A DNA stretch of 64,000 nt from Bolinopsis microptera (GCF_026151205.1 NC_087080.1:13957337-14021336); one strand, 5' to 3'; shown: positions 1 to 11,370, counted from the first letter of the stretch. Translations and numbers: made by a program. The notes: generated by a model not told the origin, from the sequence alone.

Positions 1-15
1 GCGCAGCCCACAGTT

Positions 16-173
16 GTAGTGCGATGCGTTACTGTGCCGCGCCGAGCTGCCATGAATTGACATCGTCAATTAAAGCCCACAGGCTAGATCGGCCCACTGG
101 CTAGATCGGCGAGATGCGCTACTGTGCCGCGCCGAGCTGCCATGAATTGACATCGTCAATTAAAGCCCACAGG
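16..173 (+). repeat. GC-rich interspersed repeat R1, two tandem partial copies
   Basis: Two adjacent copies of a roughly 60-75 bp unit. It runs from a GATGCGYTACTGTGCCGCGC block to a small palindrome, TTGACATCGTCAA. Further copies lie at 934-1057, 1648-1775 and, inverted, at 12168-12290 and 12355-12520. No reading frame or terminal repeats were recognised. It behaves like a short interspersed non-coding element whose GC content stands out from the AT-rich surroundings. Confidence 0.65.
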
Positions 174-933
174 CACAACGAAGGGCTGAGGGTAATTAAT
201 TTACCGGATGGTGTAGGGAAATTGGTAAAAACACGACTTCGATTTTACATTAATTGTATAAAATTCTAATTTCAGGTAAACAAGCAAAGTTTGTTTTCAA
301 TTATTACATATAACTATTAGTTGACGGATGTTACTCGTTTGGATTTTTCGATGCGAAGTTTACTCAGCCTCAAGCCTGTCATTCCGCCGAATTTATATGA
401 TTATGAACATATAAATATAATACAAAAATTAAGTGCAAGTAAGTAAGTAAATATTTCATGCTAGGCATGTAGCACCCATTACGGTATGGGTAACCACTAA
501 TATAACCATCCATTGAGTCTTTGCTTTTTCGCTTTGCATAGCAGCTCAGCGAGGTCCGCAGGGCACAGGGGTGCTGGGTGCATTTTGCCTATATCTAACG
601 ACAAACAAGGTGGCCTTACAACGAGAAGCATTATTACTATTAGATCGATGCGCAGCAAGCTTGCTAGTTGCTACGAAGTATCCCGAAACGGGTTAGTCCA
701 TTATCTTTTCTAACAATAAACACATTTTTGGCACTTGGCAGTTGGCTTGATACACGAATAATTGCATTTCGATCTTCGCGCACGAAACCAGGACACAGAA
801 GCTTGCCTGTCATGCGTCGGCGTACACGCTTCAATATGCAATTCTTGGTAGCTGTCATGCTACGCGCAGCAGGCAGCTTCATTCCTCCATAGCTCCATTG
901 TCCAATGAGTATGTTTATAAATATTATAGCTTG

Positions 934-1057
934 TAGCACGATCCGTTACTGTGCCGCGCCGCGCATTCAATTATTGATTATTCTTCTTGCAACGCTAATT
1001 CGGTGAAATGTGCTACTGTGCCTTGCCGAGCTGCGATGAATTGACATCGTCAGTTAA
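934..1057 (+). repeat. Repeat R1, third copy
   Basis: A diverged copy of the repeat first seen at 16-173. It starts at a GC-rich CGTTACTGTGCCGCGCCG block and ends at the TTGACATCGTCA palindrome. The middle carries extra AT-rich sequence. Confidence 0.6.
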
Positions 1058-1309
1058 CATTATAGCCTGTGCAGCAACAGTACACGCGCTTTAACCTAAC
1101 CATGTGCTTTCGCGCCACTGCAGCGTGCAGGCGCGCTCGTTTCACACGGGAGGCGATCGGCGGAGAGGAGTTTAAAGATAAAATAGAGATAAGGATAAAA
1201 TACATATATAAATAGATCAAGATAGCGATTAGAATATTGAATAGAGATTTTACAGCAATTTTACAAAAATGACACACATGGGCCACATAATGATTTACAT
1301 GATAAACCT

Positions 1310-1403
1310 GCTAGCGCATGTGTATCAAAAAAATTTTTGACACACATACGCTACCTAGGAAGCGCATGTGTATCATTATTTTTTTGACACACATGCGCTT
1401 CCA
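1310..1403. repeat. Foldback built from AGCGCATGTGTATCA and its complement
   Basis: AGCGCATGTGTATCA and its inverted form TGACACACATRCGCT alternate twice, separated by A/T runs, so the stretch can fold into one long or two short hairpins. No gene is visible from 174 to 1647 apart from this foldback, R1 and scattered repeat pieces. Confidence 0.6.
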
Positions 1404-1417
1404 TAAATGACATTAGC

Positions 1418-1526
1418 TTAACGGGTGATACTCGTAAAATATTTGTTCCATAATATATATTGACCGTCGACGAGTCCAACTAGCTCTGCGCGCGTCCTGG
1501 TACTGGTAGGTTATAAACCTACAAGG
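1418..1526 (+). repeat. Small repeat R2, full-length-looking copy
   Basis: It begins TTAACGGGTGATACTCGTAA, passes through a GC-rich GCGCGCGTCCTGGTA block and ends in the hairpin GGTAGGTTATAAACCTAC. Related copies are at 1953-2016 (inverted), 11536-11575, 11942-12002, about 12298-12335 and 12769-12805. The copy at 1953-2016 has a clean target duplication, so this is a mobile unit. Confidence 0.55.
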
Positions 1527-1647
1527 TATTATTATTAGAAGCTGGAAATGAACTTAGTCAAATTGTGATAAGTTTTGTGCAGGGATGAGTATGGTGTAGA
1601 TTAGAAACTTTAGTTTTTATCACAACGGATTTTGATTTGGGATTTGT

Positions 1648-1775
1648 AGCGCGATGCGTTACTGTGCCACGCCGCGCACTCAATGAGGCTTCATAGTGAG
1701 GCTTCTCTGGCTAGATCGGCGAGATACGCTACTGTGCCGCGCCGAGCTGCCATGAATTGACATCGTCAATTAAAT
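1648..1775 (+). repeat. Repeat R1, fourth copy
   Basis: The same unit as at 16-173, including the GGCTAGATCGGCGAGAT lead-in and the terminal TTGACATCGTCAA palindrome. It lies just upstream of the SINE. Confidence 0.6.
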
Positions 1776-1810
1776 TTGGGATGGGATGAACGTTTGTTGA
1801 ATTTTAAACG

Positions 1811-2262
1811 GTCACTAGGTACGTAGCGCAGTTGGTTAAAACTGAGAACGCCATCTTTGCAAATCGTAAGGTTGCGAGTTCGAATCCCACTGTCTGCCTA
1901 GTCGTGGGGTGAGCGTCGTTGACGTTCAGCTAAGGATCCTGAGTGGTATATGTTGTAGGTTTACAACCTACCAGGACGCGCGCCGAACAGATATTTTACG
2001 AGTATCACCCGTTAATGGTATATGCAGCCCCCCGGTCTACTCAGCCGACTACTCGAGAAATCGGGTGTAAGGGTTAAATGAGGATCAGCTGCACATTGCA
2101 GCAAAGTCTCGGGCGAAGAAAGTATGGTACACACTACTTTAACCGTCACTGGCCAAATAAATCCTTCGGCTCCCTGTAATTGGCTGGTTAGTTGCACTTG
2201 TGTAACAATGTGGCTGTTGTATTACACCGAAGTAAAACTAAAATAAGTGTCTTGATTTAAAA
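1811..2262 (+). mobile_element. tRNA-derived SINE, copy 1, split by a 64-bp R2 insertion
   Basis: The head has RNA polymerase III promoter boxes: an A-box-like TAGCGCAGTTGG and a B box GAGTTCGAATCCC. The body and tail are shared with a second copy at 36987-37355, including GGTCTACTCAGCCGA and GCACATTGCAGCAAAGTCTC. At 1953-2016 an R2 element interrupts the body, flanked by direct repeats GGTATATG at 1945-1952 and 2017-2024. The second SINE copy is uninterrupted at this point, which shows the insertion directly. Confidence 0.8.
1953..2016 (-). mobile_element. 64-bp R2 element nested in the SINE, 8-bp target duplication
   Basis: Perfect GGTATATG duplications flank a 64-bp insertion containing the hairpin GTAGGTTTACAACCTAC and the R2 word TACGAGTATCACCCGTTAA. 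The empty site is preserved in the SINE at 37100. An 8-bp duplication is typical of hAT-like transposition, but no clear terminal inverted repeats were seen. Confidence 0.7.
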
Positions 2263-2508
2263 AATTGTGCGGTTTTAACTTCATACGCTTTCTTAATATA
2301 ATTACACATAACTGTTTTCTTTGTTCTTTGTTCTTGAGTCATGAACTCACGAGGCCAGGGTACAAATGACGTTCAAATTAAAATATTTCAAAGTTATTAG
2401 TTCACCAAAAATTAACATAATGTGTACTATGATTTGTAACAACCAGTCTACATAGCTATATGCATTATGACCACATAACACATTTCAATCAAAAATCATT
2501 TCCATTCT

Positions 2509-2612
2509 TCATCTGGACGTATTCCAACATCATCTGGACGTATTTCAACATCATATGGACGTATTTAAACATCATCTGAACGTATTCCAACATCATCTGG
2601 ACGTTTTTCAGC
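2509..2612 (-). repeat. 21-bp tandem repeat spanning the receptor C-terminus
   Basis: About five copies of a 21-bp unit containing CATCATCTGGACGTATT. On the minus strand the proximal units encode the last residues of the receptor, iterating a DDVGIR-like heptapeptide. A base change in one unit creates the stop codon at 2565-2567; the distal units are untranslated. The length, a multiple of three, suggests the tail grew by unit duplication. Confidence 0.75.
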
Positions 2613-5600
2613 GTCATCTTGAGCCTCAGAAATGAATGATGTTGTATTTATTGGTTTCTGCAAAATAACATTCAGAGAAACCCTTTCCCCTCTGGAACTT
2701 GATACCTCTCCAGGCACAGTAAGGTTGATATGGGTAGTTCTTGCTTCTGGTATTTGCACAATCTCATCATTAACCCTCGCGCTAGGGATAAAAGGTAGCA
2801 ATTCTCTTATTCTGGTACAAACTCTGTTCCAAAGTCCTACGAATAATCTCAGCCATTCTTTAAATTCAGAGTGATAAATAATGGGATTTATCAAAGAGTT
2901 AACCGGTAGAATCACTATTGAGCAGAAATCATAGTAACGGGAAGCATCAACCACCATCATGAAATGTAGGAGCCCTATGGTAATAAAAGGAATCCAACAA
3001 CAAGCGTCAGACAGGATTATGATGCTTATCTTTCTCTGTAGAGCTGTGTTCATCTGGGTTGCATATCTATTATTTGAGTTGGATCTGGAATAACCGGATA
3101 TGATGAGCACTATGATGTAGCATATGGTGATGATAATGAAGCAGAAAAAGTTTATAAATAGAACGGAGAGAGAATACACTTTTTGGGGATCATCTTCAGT
3201 GACAAAGTATTTAAAAAGGCACACTCCTGAGTTCCCGTAAAAGCCTATGCCTCTCCCTTGAACTCCTCCATGATCATTGGAGAACATCTCTCCTATGAAC
3301 CTTCGTATCGTTTCCCATGACATGTTAGGTTGCCCATCATTATATCGTAGTCTAATTTTACCTTGATATTGCTTTATCACATCAGCATGGATATTTTTAT
3401 TGATCATTCCAACGAACAGTGTTATTTCTTCGTAGCTTAGACCGTTTATGAAGAAATCTTCCAACTGACTCATTATTGGTATGACACTGAGAAGAACTGA
3501 AATGAGGAGTGTCAGAAGACAAACAACTGCAGTCAGCGTAACCCACTTCTTGGATAAAATGTTAGATTGGAAGACATGACCTATACGGTAGACTCTGTAA
3601 ATACTCAGGGTTGTCATGGTGAAGAGGGATATCTGGGACCCTACTGAACTTAAAATTCCAAGAAATAAACACTCAGAAGCACCCCTCCACTTAAATTGTT
3701 CTTTACAATATCTCTCTCCTATTATGTAGTCGGCTATTGCAATAAGGAGGAGATACGACCCGACTAACAAGTCCCCAAAAGCAATCAACATGATCAAGAA
3801 GTTGTCCCTAAATACCACAGAGAATCCCCGCAATCGAGTGAGCTGTGCCCCGGACTTGATAAGAACTAGGATGTTGATGACTGTAGATCCTACCCCGATA
3901 AGCCACGAAGCAGTTCTCAGATGAGCGCTGGAAATAATCCGACGTTGGGCGTTCTCACACTGATCTCCACACTCGTCACTGAAATCTACACAGTTCATGA
4001 TCCCGTTACACTGCTTACTTAGAATGAGTCTCTCTCCGCTGGTCACACAAGTAAACTGATTAATACACCCGTCTTCATCAGACCCATCTCCACAGTCATC
4101 AGCTAGGTCACAAACCTTGTCCCTTGCAATGCACTTCCCACTTTTACATGGGAACACGTTGTCGAGGTACTGTGAGTGTGAACCTGGTTTTGGTGACACC
4201 TTGATGATTTCGGACATGCTGCTTGTTTTGTTTCTTTTTAATGTATTGGTGGTCTCAAAGCTTGCTTCCAAACAGTCACTTATACCGCCATACTTATACA
4301 TACATTGTACACCTTCTTCAGTACACAAGTTGTTGCATGATGCAAACAAATATAGGTTGCCATATAAAAATGAACAATGCCTTTTTACTTCTGAATGAAT
4401 TATATTTTTCATTTTTACGCCGATTATATCAACACGAGGAACTTTTTCAGCACAGCTAAAAATCTGACTGTACTTAAGGAGGTCGGGCACACACGGGGGC
4501 ACGAATATTCTACCAGCATGAGTAATAGTGTCCGTCCACCAGTTTGCATAATCTCTACTGATGTAACACATGGCCTTCTCTCCCTCAAAGTCAGACACGT
4601 GGTCGCACAAGTTGTTCATGTTCAAATACCTTTGATCCTCCGGTATGTTGCTGATTTTGAGCATTTCACTGCAGGTTGATGTTTTAGCATCCCATCTTTT
4701 TCTGTTTTCTTGGCCGCATTCTTGAAAGAAGTCCTTACTCTCATCTTTACCGTCGATGCAATCATGAACTCCGTCCATTACAAAAGATTTAAGGAGTGGA
4801 ATAAACTTGGTATCATGATGGTAATGGACTTTGCGCTGACATGCAATGTTTTTATATGTTGTAGCATTGCAGTCAGTTTCGTCCACTCCTAAAGGACAAT
4901 CATTTACTCCATCACATATGGAATGGTTATGTATACCACAGTGCTCATTAGAAACTGTAGTAAAGTTTGTGCACTTCTCATCCATACCATCATCACAGGT
5001 TTCACCCCTACCACAGATCAGGTATTTGGTGATGTTCGTATTTTCCCCGTTCACTCTGCACATCAGAGCTTCGTTTATTTTGCCCAGTTGACAGTTCATT
5101 TGTTCCTCCCACTTCTCACAAGGATGGTATTCTCCGCCGTCAGCAAATCGGGGGTTGGTGCACATGTTAAAAGGTGGAACGTATATTTCCTGCGAGCTAA
5201 TTAAAGCGCTCTTACAACGAATACCTTGGTCTGGACCGAGGGTTCCGCCTGGATCCTTGCATCCTTTTTGATCCCATAAGTTTACTTCGCTTTCAATACA
5301 TGTATAATAAGGATGAAGCCACCAACTTTTAATCCAGCTTGGCTTAGAAAAGTTTACTATTTGTCCTGTTGAATGGTTGCAATATCCATCATCTTCATCG
5401 AGGTAGAAGAACCCCCCTCCACAGTAGAAATACGACTCGTCGCATCTCACTTTCTTCAGAACATCAGCAGATACGCTGATAGAAGAGTCCAGCGTGCACG
5501 GCTCGCTTCCGTTCAGCTCCTCTTTACAATCCCACTCATCGGCTCCATCATCACAATCCTCCTCTCATTACATATGTACCTGGTCGGGAGAGCTGTTGAG

Positions 5601-8600
5601 GGGCCGCTACTTGTGGGGCAGATTACCATGCACCTACCCTTGTCTGCATTGTTTCCATCTACTCCGCACATCTGAGTTTTGTTGTATCTACAGGTTTTTG
5701 TCAGGTTGTAACAATATTCTGCGGATTTTGGAATTTAGATACATTTGCAAGACTGCAAGCTTGACCATTTGTTAATGATGGAATCGACGATAACTTCGCT
5801 TTTGCAATAATATTGTAGCTATTTTATTTTTACCTGTGGTGTCGTTCGTGAAGTGCGGGTTGGTATTACAAAGAAACTTTTGCTGTATCTCGTAATATTC
5901 CTCCTCAAATGGACACTTGAAATAAACACGTTTAGTTTCTGAGACACACTTTTCTTTCAGGAAGCCTTCCTCGTTTGCAACGTTACATTCTGTACCTGGG
6001 ATAGTTTACTATTACTTTATTTTAACAATTTTAACATATTTTACCTATTTCAAATTTTAACAAATTTTTTTGCCAATTTGTCCAAATGCCAAACAAATAT
6101 TCAAACTAGGACGTTAAATTTTGATGTAAAGGCCTAGATCAAAAATCCGGCTTAACATAAAGCTGATTTTAATTATTTCAAGTAAAAATATTTTAAAATG
6201 CATTAAAAATCAATAAAAACCCATTGAAACCGATTAAAAAAGTTGATAGAACCTTACCATTGTACTCATCTCTACTTTTGTTGGTACAGGAAATATGCAT
6301 CGCATCACTTTCAAGGCAGTAAGATTTAGGTTTCCATCCTGACAATTTGCAGTCGAGAATGTCTTTCGTTCCATTTTCGCAATTTATATGATCCACGTTA
6401 AATTTAATCTTCCTGTAAATTTACGTTTATTTGTCCTCACTCTTCATTGGTCGATTGAAAGGTTGATCGAAAAATCGGTTTAAATGATGATTGAAAAATT
6501 ACATATTTTGTATACAAATTCCAGATTCTCTCTCCCAAATTTTAACCAACCTTATCAATCAAATCCTAAATACAAACACGGATTGTATAGACCAAGATAC
6601 ATGTACATTTAAATGTTAAAGAAGTCGGCTTTTGAAAAACAAATATCTGAAAAACTGTTTGTAAACAAACTAATATACTAATATACCAGACAAACCTCTC
6701 TAAGGGTAGATTAGCTGTCCAGAAAGCATACGCTTCATCAAAGTTTAACGACTGACAAATCAAGTCTAATTCAATGTGTGACATGTTCATCCAACTGTCA
6801 CAGACCGCTCCCTGAGCGAAACCCTCCCCACTGATAAGAACAAGATTATCTTCTAACTCCCATTTATAGAAGATCTTGATGGTGTTCGGTCTTCCGCTGA
6901 AAATTTCGCAGATGAGATTCAAGCAACATTTCATGTGCGAAAATGGGCGAAAATGGGCGAAAAAGTGTGAATAAGTGGGCAATGTCATGTAATTGTGGTA
7001 TTTAATTACCAAAAGTACTGGCTAAAAATGAAGGATGTCAGATTTATCGTCGGCAAAATACACAATACATATAAACCATTTAATGGCTTCGCTGGAGCAT
7101 CGAAGCGTTTGGCAGAAACATATATGGAATGCTTTTCTAGTAACCTGTCACTGGCCTTAGAAGTATTTATAGCTATAGTAACCTATCAACCATCCAGTAA
7201 CCTAGCAACTATCTAGTAACCTAGTAACCAGCTTATAACCTAGTAACCTAGTAACCTGATATCTTGTAGCCAAATACCAGGACCTCACAAAGGTTTAGCT
7301 GAACAATCTCCCGCGGATCTGGCGGAATCTCAAAAGAGACCACTCTTCCTGTTCTGTTGCATTTCAGGGGAATCTCCATTTCCTTCTTTGTGGTGTTGTC
7401 TGGAGTTACCGTTATAAGGCTATCTTCACACTCCACTCCATCAACCTTCACCTGGGATATGTTATTTTAGGTGTCTTTAAAACTACATCAGCTATAGAGA
7501 TATGAATCTCATTAAAAGATTGAATCTAGTCAAGATGACTTCGATGAAATAAGTTTAAATAGCTAAATTAGCAAGTACAGTTAAATTAGTAGTTTAGTTA
7601 AAGTATAGCTAAACTAATATAGTTACTGTATGCAATTAGAGATTTGTTTACCCGGGTCCTGTTAAGTTTGAGAGGAGATCCCAGTCGGTTGTAAGCAACA
7701 ACTCTAGTCACGTGGTATACTTCCAACAGGTCAACCCTCCACCAGTCCTGTACTGTGTTAGTAACCTTGGTATTCAGGTCGTCGTTGTGGGTACACGTCC
7801 TGTAGTCAAATATTAGTGACACATTGTGGGTACACGTCCTGTAGTCAAATATTAGTGACACATTGTGGGTACACGTCCTGTAGTCAAATATTAGTGACAC
7901 ATTGTGGGTACACGTCCTGTAGTCAAATATTAGTGACACATTGTGGGTACACGTCCTGTAGTCAAATATTAGTGACACATTGTGGGTACACGTCCTGTAG
8001 TCAAATATTAGTGAAACATTGTGGGTACACGTCCTGTAGTCAAATATTAGTGACACATTGTGGGTACACGTCCTGTAGTCAAATATTAGTGACACATTGT
8101 GGGTACACGTCCTGTAGTCAAATATTAGTGAAAAATTGTGGGTGCACGTCCTGTAGTCAAATATCAGTGAAACATTGTGGATACACTTCCTGTAGTCAAA
8201 TATTAGTGAAACATTGTGGTTACACGTCCTGTAGTCAAATATTAGTGACACATTGTGGGTACACGTCCTGTAGTCAAATATTAGTGAAACATTGTGGGTA
8301 CACGTCCTGTAGTCAAATATTAGTGAAACATTGTGGGTACACGTCCTGTAGTCAAATATTAGTGAAACATTGTGGGTACACGTCCTGTAGTCAAATATTA
8401 GTGAAACATTGTGGGTACACGTCCTGTAGTCAAATATTAGTGACACATTGTGGGTACACGTCCTGTAGTCAAATATTAGTGACACATTGTGGGTACACGT
8501 CCTGTAGTCAAATATTAGTGAAACATTGTGGGTACACGTCCTATAGTCAAATATAAATGAAACATTGTGGGTACACGTCCTGTAGTCAAATATTAGTGAA

Positions 8601-9508
8601 ACATTGTGGGTACACGTCTTGTAGTCAAATATTAGTGACACATTGTGGGTACACGTCCTGTAGTCAAATATTAGTGACACATTGTGGGTACACGTCCTGT
8701 AGTCAAATATTAGTGAAAGTCAAATATTAGTGACACATTGTGAGTATAATACGTCATGTAGTCAAATATTAGTGACACCTTGCCAACCACATAACTTTTT
8801 GTCGAAGCAATGGATACAACTCTAACCGCAAAATATATTTAGTCTTTTTGATATTATAAAGGGACGAGACTCATTTTTAAGTCAAATTCTATGGCGAGAC
8901 TAAGAATCAGTAAAACAAGTGTATCATGCTTATAGATTCGGTGTTCTTCACACGAGGTGCATTTAATGATTTTAATCGTGCTGAAATTAAATTAAAATTA
9001 AATACGTATCTACAATCTAAATAACTAACGAATTCCAGTAGGTAACGTTCAGGTCACCATCAACTGCTCTCCAGCTGTGTCCAAACCATGACGTGTCTGA
9101 CTGAGCAGTCGGTTTCTTGTGCGACAATAACTCCTCCTTTTTGTGCGACAATAACTCCTCTGATCGGCCTAAGATAAGATAATATAAGATAATATCGTAA
9201 TTCGTAATCAAAAGTTGAACTTTTACTTTTATCGTCGATGATTTTTGCACAATGTGTTTACATTTAGACTTGTCAGATGTCTAGTTTTACGGTTTTTGTT
9301 ATTATTATTTCATTTTTAGTAGGGGCTTAATTTAGCCATTAAAAACTATCGCTGATAACATAAAAGTAATCATAAAGTTTTCATTTTATCCTCATTCAGA
9401 TATTGGTAATAGTAATAATTCTGCTTCGAATTATTTAGTTTTACCTTGACTGGCACAGATCGAGGTCAGGAATAAGATGATTGACCTTTCCAGGAATTTG
9501 TATTTCAT
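2565..9508 (-). CDS. FTP-SRCR-LDLa seven-transmembrane receptor, eight exons
   Basis: Inferred exons: 9445-9508, 9030-9168, 7652-7799, 7256-7451, 6696-6896, 6258-6412, 5834-5995 and 2565-5718, about 1405 residues. Exon 1 is a signal peptide (MKYKFLERSIILFLTSICAS). Exons 2-4 form a fucolectin/FTP galactose-binding domain (AVDG, CTHN, WWRVDL). Exons 5-6 form an SRCR domain (AVCDSW, ILDC, GW). Exons 7-8 contain LDLa modules, the clearest with CDLADDCGDGSDEDGC. Seven helices follow at about residues 950-1305, with CWIPF in TM6 and NPIIY in TM7. The helices resemble the LGR/relaxin-receptor-like (GRL101) class A group. Splice phases agree at every junction except exon 4/5, and exon 8 carries one apparent frameshift near 5566. 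Likely a cell-surface receptor with a glycan-binding ectodomain; the ligand is unknown. Confidence 0.82.
5560..5580 (-). other. Apparent frameshift in the first LDLa module of the receptor
   Basis: Exon 8 opens in frame from 5718 and reads through RYICNE, then leaves the LDLa frame. One frame over, the sequence continues EDCDDGADEWDC, the conserved calcium-binding end of the same module, and stays open to the stop codon at 2565. A single net indel in the purine-rich run TGAGAGGAGGA explains both. It could be an assembly error, a pseudogenising change or an unrecognised short intron. Confidence 0.7.
7140..7260 (-). repeat. Degenerate AGGTTACT octamer repeat beside the receptor exon 4 donor
   Basis: On the minus strand AGGTTACT recurs at roughly 8-20 bp spacing. 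The first copy contains the only plausible donor (AG|GTTACT) at the end of the FTP-coding exon. It leaves phase 1, whereas the next exon at 6896 needs phase 2. Confidence 0.55.
7784..8790 (-). repeat. 39-bp minisatellite carrying a 3' splice site in each unit
   Basis: About 24 near-identical 39-bp units. On the minus strand each contains TTTGACTACAG|GACGTG followed by ACCCACAA. The unit closest to exon 3 supplies that exon's acceptor and its first bases, encoding the conserved TCTHN of the FTP fold, and the phase matches exon 2 exactly. Unit length is divisible by three and the frame is open through nearly the whole array. Splicing to a more distal unit would insert multiples of the 13-mer TCTHNVSLIFDYR in frame. 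Confidence 0.9.
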
Positions 9509-9919
9509 TCTGATCAAGGCACGTTTATAATTATATTAAGTAAATCTTAAAGTCTTAGATACAGAAAGAGCTATCAACCTAATTTTAGAGCTTCACAACT
9601 AAAACAGAAAACTACAATTTGTAGAACTAGATATAGACCTTGAACACGCTTGAAGTTGAAATAGTAGCTTTGATGTTAAATAATGAGAAATCGAGCTTCA
9701 TATGAGGCAAATTACGATAAACGATGAGCAAGTCGTTCGCAAAATTTGGCCACGGAATATATGAATTAAAGGAAGAGCGAAATTAACGTGGCACCAGCTG
9801 TAAAGATTTTATAAAATGCCGACCGATTTAAGTTTTTTATACTTCAAACTGCAATTTCGCAACATCAACTAATTAGATCATAGATTGTCAGGGATTCGCT
9901 TGATAATAACTCCCGCAAC
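9509..9919. other. Upstream flank of the receptor gene, no gene seen
   Basis: AT-rich sequence immediately 5' of the receptor signal-peptide exon. It should hold the minus-strand promoter, but no confident TATA or initiator element could be assigned. Confidence 0.4.
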
Positions 9920-10014
9920 ATCGAAGCCTGAATTCCCTACCTTAAAATTAAAGATCGGGTAAATTCATCGAAGCCTGAATTCCCTACCTTAAAATTAAAG
10001 ATCGGGTAAATTCT
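9920..10014. repeat. 48-bp tandem duplication
   Basis: Two direct copies of a 48-bp segment containing CATCGAAGCCTGAATTCCC and ATCGGGTAAATTC stand head to tail with virtually no difference. No coding content. Confidence 0.8.
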
Positions 10015-11362
10015 TTGTGTCGGCAGCTGTACGGAGCGAGGGTTGACAAAATGAATATTGTCTGCTCTCTTAACTACATATTGCGGTACTATACGGTAAA
10101 AATACTAGCTATACTATATCTATAGAAAACATACTACCTATATGGTGCAATTCCAGATGGTAGTCGAATAAATCGGTCAGTTCTGATCGTAGCAGCAAAT
10201 TTTAAAGACACAAAGAGCAATCACGTTTCGAATCAGCATCTGGCACCGGCCACAGAACTTTATATTTAACAGATACGTGTTATTTCAGTCACTAATGTCA
10301 ATGACTGCTTCGGATCGAGGATGTTCCATGATTTTATAATTATGGACCATTACAGTTACTACACCTAACTTCTAGCGCAAATTATTGCCACGAGTATCGA
10401 CAGATTTCACCTAACCATGTGCTTTCGCGCCACTGCAGGCGCGCTTGTTTCACAACAAGTAGCGCGCGCTACTGCAAGCGCAAGGGCTCTGGATAGAGCA
10501 ATCGACAGATTAAAGAATTTTAACAAATTTTGGAGAAGGTTTCAAATGAGAAAACAGAAAAGGATTTAGCCCGGAGACACGTTTCTCACTCTTATTGGCA
10601 TTGCTTTTGCCACGAGTTTAATACTGCCGAGTGCTGATAGTGATAAAGATTCCAAATTGAATTACTTACGCTCGAGATACAAGATAATCAAAATCTAAAT
10701 ATGATTTACTCATGATTTGTGAGTATCAATATCATCAATTAAATGGTCAGCATGTGTTGATATCCACACTTCAAATAAGACTATCGAAAACCGGTCACGA
10801 GGGCGGAAGTCACGACACCCGAAGTTAACCATCGAGGGCGAAGGACGATCACGACACAAAAGCGAAAATCGATCACATGACAAAAGGGCGGAGGTTTCCA
10901 AAAATTACATTTTTGAGCATTTAAAATATAATTTCAAATTTGGAACATTACAGTAACGTTATTCAAATTATCTCAAACAAAAAAAATATACTGCAAAGCT
11001 TTGTGTTTTGATCATATGCAGATGATCGTGGCTGCAGTGATTTTGATTGTATAATTTTGATTGGGCAGTGATGGTGATCTGAATAAGAAAATGTTGGGAT
11101 GCCAGCCTGAGCCAGTAATGCATTAACACTAACTTTATCAAATGAACAGCCCACTGAGGAGTAGTTAGTGTTATATTACTGGGCCGCGCTCAGCCTGTCA
11201 TTCCGCCGAATCTCATTATGAACGTACATGATAGCCTTCACATAGCCATGTGTATACGCGTACTGCGTGACGCGCTTGTTTCCTTAGTGCTTAGCTTTGC
11301 CGCCTACGGCGGTCGCGCGCTACTGCAAGCGAGAGGGCTTTGGTTAGAGCAAATGATAGCCT
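10015..11362. other. Gene-free stretch with scattered repeat fragments
   Basis: No convincing coding region. Fragments seen include a piece shared with 1095-1140 (CTAACCATGTGCTTTCGCGC at 10411), the GCGCTACTGCAAGCG word at 10468 and 11315, and a CTCAGCCTGTCATTCCGCC fragment at 11189. Confidence 0.5.
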
Positions 11363-11370
11363 GAGGTCCC

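Noticed and set aside
7816-8556. Plus-strand 246-residue frame through the 39-bp repeat
   Set aside because: It is the complement shadow of a 3n repeat; the minus strand has the exon continuity and splice sites.
7784-8790. CRISPR-like array
   Set aside because: Units are contiguous with no unique spacers, and the setting is an intron of an animal gene.
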